6,288 bases of DNA. It comes from Oscillibacter sp. CAG:241 (GTDB lineage: Bacteria; Bacillota; Clostridia; Oscillospirales; Oscillospiraceae). The position numbers and the translations under genes were made by a program. This document shows positions 1 to 5,223 of the stretch, one piece after another. Positions within the stretch are counted from its first letter, which is position 1; every line of letters begins with the position of its first letter. The notes below the pieces were generated by a model. That model was not told the DNA's origin. It saw nothing but the letters and a program-made list of their open reading frames with translations, and made no database searches. The stretch lies in contig FR884108.1 of NCBI GenBank assembly GCA_000435975.1, positions 13,855 to 20,142 of the forward strand, given 5' to 3'.

Positions 1-3000
1 TCAGACGGCCGTTCTCGTCCATGGCCTTTTGCACATACTCCACCACGGAGGCGTAATACGCGTCCGCACCGGGGACGTCCCGGCCGGAACGGGCCAGGCC
101 CAGAACCGCCCACTCGCCGCCGATGGAGCCGGTGACGGGGGCGCCCTTGGAAACGATGAAGTCGCCGGTAGTCTTATAGATGTCCTGAGCGTTCAGCTCC
201 GCCAGGCGGGCCTCGGCGGCCAGCAGCACATCGTAGTTGCCCACGCGCTCCTGGAGCTTCTGGCCCAGGGCGTCGTAGGCGGCCCGGGCAGCCTCCACGG
301 CGGCACGGGACGCGGGGATCACGGGCTGGCCGATGGCGTCGATCAGCTTCTCCACATGGGCAACCGCCTCATCCTGGAGCTGGGCCAGCTTCTTCTCGGC
401 AGCCAGCAGCACATCGTAGTTGCTGACCTGGGCCTTGCGCTGGTCGCTCAGGGCGTCATAGGCGGCGCGGGCGGCCTGGATGGCCTCCTCGGAGTCCAGG
501 GTCACGGTGCCGATGGCGGCGATCTTCTGCTCCACGTCGTGGACGTACCAGCCGGTCAGAGGCAGCACCAGCTCAGGCAGACGGGTCAGGACTGCGGCGG
601 TGGTGGAACCGTACTGGCGGTCCATGCCGGAGCGGTAGGACACGCCGCGGTGGGTGGGAATGCCGCCGAAGCCGCCCACCCGGATGGTACCGGTCAGGTC
701 ATAGCTATAGCCTTCGGCGGTCTCGGGGATGGTGACGCTCAGCAGCTGGCGAACGGGGTTGCCGCTGAAATCATACTGGCCGAAGGGGGTGCCGGGGTTG
801 GTCTGATACTTGTTGCCCTGGGCATCCAGGTACACCAGGGAGAAATTGAAGTTGTAAACGCCGGAGATCTTCTCCTTGGGGCTTACCAGGTCGTGGAACT
901 GGACCTTTACGGCCTGGCCGGGGACCAGCTCCGCATCCTGGGGCAGGACCTTGCCGTCGGCGTCGATGAGGTCATAGCTGACGCCCCGGGCGGTGATGAC
1001 CTGGTAGGCGGCCATGCCGTCCTTCTCGATGCGGAGAATGTGGCGGCCGGTGGTCAGGCCCGTAACGGTGACCTGGCCGTTTTCATCCACGGAAACGCCC
1101 TGGCTGGTGAAGCCGTTGAAGGTCATCTTATCGGTGACGGTGGAGCGGGCCACGGTAACGGTGCAGCCCTCCTGGGGAGTGAAGCTGTAGCTGGCGCCCT
1201 GGGTACCCACATAGAACAGGATGTCGTGCTCGGCATCCAGATACTTCTGCTCGTCCTTGGTGATGTTCACGGTGGGACGGTCGATGAAGGTGTTGGTCTG
1301 GATAGAGGAGCCGTCGGCACCCACGGACACCACGAACACGCCGGTGAACTCCGGCCAGATGGCGCTGAAGTCCTTGCCGCCCATACCCTGAACGAAGGTC
1401 ATGGCGTCATAGGTCACCTGGACGATGGCGGTGCCCGGGTGGTTGGCGGTCATGGTGGCCAGGCAGGAGTTGTTGGCGTCGGGGGTGATGGTCACCACGT
1501 CACTGTCGCCGCCGTCCAGGCTCAGCACCTGATAGTGCGCGTCGGGCAGGGCAATCTGGCTGTTCATGAAGCTCTCAATGGCCTGCCAGCTGCGCAGCAC
1601 GTCCAGCTCGCAGCTCTGGCCCACCTCCAGGTTCTTATAGCCCTGGCGGTTGATGTTCAGATAGATGTTGCCCAGGTCGTACACGTTCTTGTCGAAGCGG
1701 TACACGGTATCGCTGCTGAACGCGTCGTCCATGTGCAGGTCGTCCCGGGTCACAGCCAGCTCCTGGCCGCCGGTGAATTTGCCGAAGGTCCAGTAGGTGA
1801 CGCCGTCGGGATTCTGGGCCCGCAGGAACTGCTGACTGCCGGTCTCCGGCAGGCGGAAGGAGGCGGTCATGGTGTCGCCCTTGGTCTCCTGGGAAACGGG
1901 CTCCAGGAAGGTATAGCTATAGTAGCTGCCGAAGGTGCCCATCCGCAGGGTAGAGCCGGCGGGGGCGGTGACGGTGACATCCAGGGCCTTGGGAATGGTC
2001 AGAGAGAAGCTCTTGGCGCCGCAGTCCACGGTCTGCTTGTTGGTCATGGTGGTGGTGACAGGCAGATAGCCCGCCGCCTTGTCGCCGATGGGGGTCAGGG
2101 TGATCTTCAGGCTGCCGCCCTCCACAAACAGGCAGGCGGTGTGGGTGCTGCCATAGGTGGTGGAGACGCCGGTCTTGGCCTGGAGGTCCGTGCCGTCGGG
2201 GCCGGTAACGGTGACGTCGATGGTGTAATCCTTGCCCTCCACCCAGCTGCTGCTGTCGTTGGTGGCATAGATCTCATAGACGCGGTTCAGGGTGAACACG
2301 TTGTCCTGATTGGCCTTCACGGTCAGCACCAGGCTACCGTTGCACTGGCCCTCGGCGTTGTAGCCCTCCACCAGATAGTCGCCGGCCGGCAGCTTGGTGT
2401 TCATCATCAGCTTATAGCCGTCGGCCTCGGGGGTCACATTGGCCAGCAGGTCCCGGTCTCCCTTGACGCCATCGGCGAAGTCATACAGCTTCAGGGACGC
2501 CAGCTGTGCATTGTGCAGGCCCTTGAAGGAGACGTCCATGTCGCCCTGGGGCGCATCGCCCTCCTGGGACACGGTGACGGTGTAGGTGGTGGGGGTGATG
2601 GCGGGGGACCACTCGGTGGCCGCCGCCTTGTCGCCGCAGCGGATGGTCAGGACGGTGCCGTTATGGACGGGCACGGTCTCCACCCGGCGGTAGTCGGTGC
2701 CGTCGGCGGTGAGATACACCTGGTTGTTCTTGTTGGAGGCGGTGGCCGTCATCCGGATGCCGGTGACGCCCTGGGGCAGGGTCAGGGTGTAGGTGGTCTT
2801 GTCTGAGGCGAAGTCGGGAGTCAGGACGCCCTCGCTGAAGGACAGGGCCGCCAGGCTGGTGTCGCTCTGGGTGTTCCAGTCGCCGCCGATGTCCGCGCCG
2901 TAGCCGTTGGTGGTGTACATCACGCGGATGATATCCCCGGCGAACAGCTTGTCCCCGGCCTTGATGTCCTTGAACCCAACGTTGGTGAACCAATCGTTCA

Positions 3001-3325
3001 GGGTTCCCATCCAGCCGGAGGCTTCGCCGCCGTCACCGGCGGACAGGCCGTTGATCTCGCTGATGTAGCCGGACTCCGCGCCGGTCTGGGAATAGGTACC
3101 CAGGGCGCTGACGATGCAGTCCATCATGGAGGACCCGGGGGCCAGGTCCACCCACTTGTCCACCAGCGTGCCATCCCAGGCAGCGCCGTTGGCCTTTGCG
3201 TAGGTCGTGTTTTCCACAACGACCCGAACCTGGCCGTCGTGGTTCTCTGCTGCCCAGACAGTGGCGGGTACCAGGCTCAGTACCATCATCAATGCCAGCA
3301 GCAGAGAAACGATGCGTTTCTTCAT
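1..3325 (-). CDS. Secreted multi-domain surface protein with N-terminal DUF4430 domain, partial (3' end outside window)
   Basis: An open frame of 1108 codons runs from ATG at 3325 off the left edge with no stop or frameshift. The start is fixed by AGGAGG nine bases upstream and by a classic signal peptide: KKR, a hydrophobic core at residues 5-19, and predicted cleavage after VWA (residue 25). Residues about 30-150 resemble DUF4430, the beta domain shared with transcobalamin/intrinsic factor (PGSSMMD at 63-69, GW at 104-105, GDIIRVMY at 130-137). Residues about 158-255 resemble a cadherin-like beta-sandwich (LSFSEGVLTPDF, then YTLTLP). The middle (about 255-925) is beta-rich; about 585-645 looks Ig-like (GTAIVQVTYD). 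Residues 931-1047 are two helical repeats. From 1048, GGEWAVLGLARSG resembles the first helices of prenyltransferase/cobalamin-binder alpha/alpha barrels. Any wall anchor would lie outside the window. The ligand is unknown; export is well supported, corrinoid binding is inference. Confidence 0.9.
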   Translation of the reverse strand, partial: MKKRIVSLLLALMMVLSLVPATVWAAENHDGQVRVVVENTTYAKANGAAWDGTLVDKWVDLAPGSSMMDCIVSALGTYSQTGAESGYISEINGLSAGDGGEASGWMGTLNDWFTNVGFKDIKAGDKLFAGDIIRVMYTTNGYGADIGGDWNTQSDTSLAALSFSEGVLTPDFASDKTTYTLTLPQGVTGIRMTATASNKNNQVYLTADGTDYRRVETVPVHNGTVLTIRCGDKAAATEWSPAITPTTYTVTVSQEGDAPQGDMDVSFKGLHNAQLASLKLYDFADGVKGDRDLLANVTPEADGYKLMMNTKLPAGDYLVEGYNAEGQCNGSLVLTVKANQDNVFTLNRVYEIYATNDSSSWVEGKDYTIDVTVTGPDGTDLQAKTGVSTTYGSTHTACLFVEGGSLKITLTPIGDKAAGYLPVTTTMTNKQTVDCGAKSFSLTIPKALDVTVTAPAGSTLRMGTFGSYYSYTFLEPVSQETKGDTMTASFRLPETGSQQFLRAQNPDGVTYWTFGKFTGGQELAVTRDDLHMDDAFSSDTVYRFDKNVYDLGNIYLNINRQGYKNLEVGQSCELDVLRSWQAIESFMNSQIALPDAHYQVLSLDGGDSDVVTITPDANNSCLATMTANHPGTAIVQVTYDAMTFVQGMGGKDFSAIWPEFTGVFVVSVGADGSSIQTNTFIDRPTVNITKDEQKYLDAEHDILFYVGTQGASYSFTPQEGCTVTVARSTVTDKMTFNGFTSQGVSVDENGQVTVTGLTTGRHILRIEKDGMAAYQVITARGVSYDLIDADGKVLPQDAELVPGQAVKVQFHDLVSPKEKISGVYNFNFSLVYLDAQGNKYQTNPGTPFGQYDFSGNPVRQLLSVTIPETAEGYSYDLTGTIRVGGFGGIPTHRGVSYRSGMDRQYGSTTAAVLTRLPELVLPLTGWYVHDVEQKIAAIGTVTLDSEEAIQAARAAYDALSDQRKAQVSNYDVLLAAEKKLAQLQDEAVAHVEKLIDAIGQPVIPASRAAVEAARAAYDALGQKLQERVGNYDVLLAAEARLAELNAQDIYKTTGDFIVSKGAPVTGSIGGEWAVLGLARSGRDVPGADAYYASVVEYVQKAMDENGRL
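185..535 (-). repeat. Two tandem ~61-residue helical repeats inside the surface protein
   Basis: Residues 931-990 and 991-1047 of the surface protein are two copies of a helical module. Both contain AARAAYDAL followed by NYDVLLAAE, and the copies are 61 residues apart after a one-residue indel. At the DNA level, 212-240 and 395-423 match at 28 of 29 positions. Such Ala-rich modules are common stalk or linker elements in clostridial surface proteins, and here they separate the beta-rich middle from the C-terminal alpha-helical domain. Confidence 0.85.
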
Positions 3326-3334
3326 ATGCATTTT

Positions 3335-3340
3335 CCTCCT
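3335..3340 (-). promoter_or_regulatory. Ribosome binding site of the surface-protein gene
   Basis: On the minus strand AGGAGG lies nine bases before the ATG at 3325. It is a consensus Shine-Dalgarno sequence and decides the start codon, agreeing with the signal peptide that follows. Confidence 0.9.
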
Positions 3341-3348
3341 GTGAAAAA

Positions 3349-3377
3349 TTTATGCCCAGCCGTTTCCGGCAAGTCAA
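3349..3377 (-). promoter_or_regulatory. Proximal sigma-A-type promoter of the surface-protein gene
   Basis: The minus strand reads TTGACT (3377-3372), a 17-base spacer, then CATAAA (3354-3349). The -35 is strong and the -10 matches TATAAT at four of six positions. Transcription would start near 3342, only a couple of bases before the ribosome binding site, which gives an unusually short leader. The spacer contains the dyad GCCG-GAAA-CGGC (3370-3359), a possible operator. The ten bases CCGTTGACTT around the -35 are identical to those of the distal promoter near 3825. The tiny leader and imperfect -10 lower confidence. Confidence 0.5.
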
Positions 3378-3421
3378 CGGAGTGTGTCTGCGGCGGAGGA
3401 AAAGCAGATACACGCCCGCTG

Positions 3422-3790
3422 CAAAAACCGCCGGTACATCCCCTGAAAAAGGAGACACCGGCGGCGCATGGATCCTGTCTGCGCCCAACGAAGATAACGC
3501 CCGCCGCGCTGAATGCCCTCCGCTGTGCAATTCTCCTGCCTCGCGCCGTGGAGCCGATGGCTCCTCGTTTGCATCCTACCTTCTCAGGGGACTGCCCTCA
3601 ATGGCGGACTTTCGTCCCGGCGGCCAGGGCCGCTTCGGTGCATTCTTGCGCCCACAGTGCCGTTCGCGTGGGGTTCTTTCGCCCCGTTTCTTTCAGGCTG
3701 GCACCTGGCCGTTTTCCGGCCTTTGCGGTACCCGCCGCACAGCATCCTCGGACATGATTCGATTATCCGGCTCTGCGTTCTCGCAGAGTC
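3422..3790 (-). ncRNA. Candidate structured non-coding RNA (~370 nt) of unrecognised class
   Basis: This segment lies between a near-consensus promoter and a Rho-independent terminator on the same strand and has no credible reading frame. On the minus strand it is packed with short perfect hairpins: CUCUGCG/CGCAGAG with an AGAA loop (3788-3771), GGCCG/CGGCC (3721-3707), GGGG/CCCC (3685-3670), GCGGC/GCCGC (3633-3620), GGAC/GUCC with a GAAA tetraloop (3617-3606) and GGAGCC/GGCUCC (3564-3550). GUGCC (3704-3700) can pair with GGCAC (3661-3657) to close a branch around the GGGG/CCCC hairpin. GAAUGC (3645-3640) can pair long-range with GCAUUC (3516-3511). I do not recognise the class: hallmarks of RNase P RNA, tmRNA, SRP RNA and the cobalamin riboswitch are absent. 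It could be a free-standing RNA or a long leader that attenuates the surface-protein gene. Confidence 0.65.
3423..3464 (-). terminator. Rho-independent terminator ending the candidate RNA
   Basis: The minus strand has CCGCCGGU (3464-3457) perfectly complementary to ACCGGCGG (3435-3428), with an inner UCUCC/GGGGA helix including one G-U pair, followed directly by UUUUU (3427-3423). It lies upstream of the surface-protein gene's own promoter, so it either ends a separate RNA or acts as an attenuator in a long leader. Confidence 0.85.
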
Positions 3791-3796
3791 ATTCTT

Positions 3797-3825
3797 ATCA
3801 TACAGCATCCGGCAGGAAAAGTCAA
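3797..3825 (-). promoter_or_regulatory. Strong sigma-A-type promoter driving the candidate RNA
   Basis: The minus strand reads TTGACT (3825-3820), exactly 17 bases, then TATGAT (3802-3797): five of six consensus bases in each box. The predicted start is near G3790, right before the first hairpin of the RNA. This is the best promoter in the window, although no protein-coding start follows it for over 450 bases. Its spacer carries TGCCGGA (3814-3808). Confidence 0.8.
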
Positions 3826-3896
3826 CGGTCCGCCCCATGCAAAACGGCTCTGTATTGCAGGACTACAAAAAACCGCCGCAGCGGCGCGGAGTCCCC

Positions 3897-3925
3897 TTGT
3901 TTTGCCGGAAAAAAAGATGTATAAT
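3897..3925 (+). promoter_or_regulatory. Promoter of the ArsR-type regulator gene
   Basis: The plus strand has TTGTTT (3897-3902), a 17-base spacer and a perfect TATAAT (3920-3925). The predicted start near 3932 gives a leader of about 85 bases before ATG 4017. The spacer begins TGCCGGAAA, exactly as does the spacer of the surface-protein promoter on the other strand. The promoter is divergent from the RNA promoter, with about 70 bases between the two -35 boxes. Confidence 0.7.
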
Positions 3926-3936
3926 CAAGGCCAGTG

Positions 3937-3982
3937 GGACAGGGCGAGAAAACCGCGGGATGCTCCCCGGGAAAGCCTGTCC
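3937..3982 (+). promoter_or_regulatory. Inverted repeat in the regulator's 5' leader
   Basis: GGACAGG (3937-3943) is perfectly complementary to CCTGTCC (3976-3982), and GGGA/TCCC (3957-3960/3964-3967) can form a small inner hairpin. The structure sits at the very 5' end of the predicted transcript and leaves the ribosome binding site free. It may stabilise the mRNA or be an operator; nothing shows which. Confidence 0.4.
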
Positions 3983-4000
3983 GCATCCGTCAAAGAAGCA

Positions 4001-4007
4001 AAGGAAG
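4001..4007 (+). promoter_or_regulatory. Ribosome binding site of the regulator gene
   Basis: AAGGAAG ends nine bases before ATG 4017. The same frame is open far upstream and has another ATG at 3960, but that one lies inside the leader hairpin without a comparable Shine-Dalgarno sequence, so 4017 is preferred. Confidence 0.75.
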
Positions 4008-4016
4008 AGCACTGTC

Positions 4017-5117
4017 ATGGAAATTTTGCACGAGATCAACCCGGCGCTGGAGGCTCTGGCGTACTTAGGCTCCCGGGCCAACGGCCATACCCTGGACCGG
4101 CTGGAGGAGCGCTTACAGGCCCGGGGCGTCCGGAAGGCGGAGCCCTTCCATCGGGCCAGCGCCGCCCTGCGGGAGCTGCTGCAGGACCTGGACGCGGAGG
4201 TTTCCGTCCCGGCAGAGACCCTGCAGCGTCTGTTCGGCGACATCAAGGGCTTTTCCTACAGCACCATCGGGTCCTATAGTCCGGCTTTTCTGTTCTTCTA
4301 TCCCATGCTGTCCCGCCGGCAGGACTTTGAGACCCTGATGCAGCAGATGGAGCGCCTGACGCCGGACGAGACGGCGCGAAACATGATGATCTCGCTGAGC
4401 CTGGAGGAGCAGTCCGGCCCTGCCGCCGGGGCCGCCGCAAAGCTGGTTTCCCGGGTGCTGGCGCTGACAATCCCCACGGAGAGCCGCCTGGCTCTGCTGG
4501 AGATCCACCAGAATTACCGGACTCTGCTGCCGGAGATCGCAGCCTGTCTGCGCCCGGCCATAGCGGCGCTGGAGACGGAGTCCGGCCGCATTCAGGAGAT
4601 CATAGAGGCCTTCTGCCGGGAGGTGGAGGGCCTGGGGACGGAGAGCTATCTCCGGGAGACCTCCAGCCTGGCCATCACGCCGGAGGTGCATTATCACCTG
4701 ATTCCCTTTCTGATGGGACCGGATACCAACCTCTCCATGGAGCAGGAGGACGGCAGCGTGCTGATCTGCTGCGGAGTTATGCGGCTGTCGCTGCGGCGCA
4801 CCCTGGCGGAAAACAGCAGCGCCTCCCAGGTATATGACGCCATCCGGATCATCGGGGACAAGACACGGTTTGACATTCTCTGTTATCTGAGGGATCATCC
4901 GGCGGTCTACGGTCAGCAGCTGTGCAACCATTTCGGCCTGGCCCGCAACACCATTCACCACCATATGAGCAAGCTGGTGAATGCGGGGCTTGTTACCTGC
5001 CTGGTGGAGGGAAACCGTATTTATTACACCACGGACCGGGAGCACCTCTCCTATTTACTGAACCAGCAGCGGCAGCTGCTGATCGGCGGAGAGGATACGG
5101 AGCAGCAGGAAAAATAA
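4017..5117 (+). CDS. ArsR-type winged-helix transcriptional regulator with large N-terminal domain
   Basis: The 366-residue protein ends in a winged helix-turn-helix at about residues 270-350: IRIIGDKTRFDILCYL, then a recognition helix around ARNTIHHHMSKLVNAGLV (309-326), then a wing with GNRIYYTT (332-339). This is the ArsR/SmtB pattern, but at the C-terminus of a protein about three times the size of a simple ArsR repressor. The N-terminal 260 residues are largely helical and unrecognised; they could bind a ligand or mediate dimerisation. The usual ELCVCDL-type metal motif is absent, so metal sensing is not indicated. The open frame extends far upstream, but the RBS and promoter support ATG 4017. 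It diverges from the RNA and surface-protein unit, an arrangement typical of a local regulator; the target and signal are inferred, not shown. Confidence 0.88.
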   Translation: MEILHEINPALEALAYLGSRANGHTLDRLEERLQARGVRKAEPFHRASAALRELLQDLDAEVSVPAETLQRLFGDIKGFSYSTIGSYSPAFLFFYPMLSRRQDFETLMQQMERLTPDETARNMMISLSLEEQSGPAAGAAAKLVSRVLALTIPTESRLALLEIHQNYRTLLPEIAACLRPAIAALETESGRIQEIIEAFCREVEGLGTESYLRETSSLAITPEVHYHLIPFLMGPDTNLSMEQEDGSVLICCGVMRLSLRRTLAENSSASQVYDAIRIIGDKTRFDILCYLRDHPAVYGQQLCNHFGLARNTIHHHMSKLVNAGLVTCLVEGNRIYYTTDREHLSYLLNQQRQLLIGGEDTEQQEK

Positions 5118-5158
5118 AACCGGCAGGAATAGCCAGGTGGTCGTAAAACAGTAAAATC

Positions 5159-5189
5159 AAAAAATGGCGAAAACCTTGTGTTTTCAAGG
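5159..5189 (-). terminator. Possible weak terminator downstream of the recombinase
   Basis: On the minus strand CCTTG and CAAGG (5189-5185 and 5178-5174) form a five-base stem followed by TTTT and, a few bases later, TTTTTT (5164-5159). It would end recombinase transcription before it runs antisense into the regulator. The stem is short. Confidence 0.35.
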
Positions 5190-5191
5190 GG

Positions 5192-5223
5192 CGGCGTGAC
5201 TTCGGTCACGCCGTTTCCTTTTT
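5192..5223 (+). terminator. Rho-independent terminator downstream of the regulator
   Basis: A perfect nine-base stem, CGGCGTGAC (5192-5200) and GTCACGCCG (5205-5213), encloses a TTCG tetraloop and is followed by a T-rich tract (TTTCCTTTTT). It lies 74 bases after the regulator stop. On the other strand the recombinase stop codon (5206-5208) falls inside the stem, so gene end and terminator overlap. Confidence 0.75.

Noticed and set aside
29..2806. Plus-strand open frame of 925 codons
   Set aside because: It lies antisense to the surface-protein gene and its product is a low-complexity Gly/Ala/Val/His/Leu string with no domain. It arises from the GC-rich codon use of the real gene, which has a signal peptide, RBS and recognisable domains.
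3731..3744. GGGUACCGC resembling the T-box GGGUGGNACCGCG
   Set aside because: It is near the 5' end of the RNA rather than next to a terminator, lacks the full consensus and folds into its own GCGG/CCGC hairpin.
3422..3790. Cobalamin riboswitch
   Set aside because: GGCACUGUG at 3661-3653 and GAGAAGG at 3585-3579 loosely resemble riboswitch segments, and a corrinoid-related gene downstream would fit. But the GGGAA core, the GCCACUGU form and the closing B12 box (AGUCAGGAGACCUGCC) are absent. Only a covariance-model search could revive this.
3422..3790. RNase P RNA, tmRNA or SRP RNA
   Set aside because: The length would suit RNase P RNA or tmRNA, but there is no GAGGAAAGUCC near the 5' end, no ACAGA motif, no tmRNA tag frame or tRNA-like ends, and no GGAAGGAAGCAG SRP loop.
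3867..3888. GC-rich stem followed by six T on the minus strand, terminator-like
   Set aside because: The stem is only about four bases with a usable loop, and no minus-strand gene ends there; it lies opposite the regulator's upstream region.
3196..4246. Several open frames on both strands in the intergenic region
   Set aside because: Their products are Arg/Pro/Ser-rich without domains, they lack ribosome binding sites, and they overlap the promoters and terminator. The upstream extension of the regulator frame to 3513 is rejected for the same reasons.
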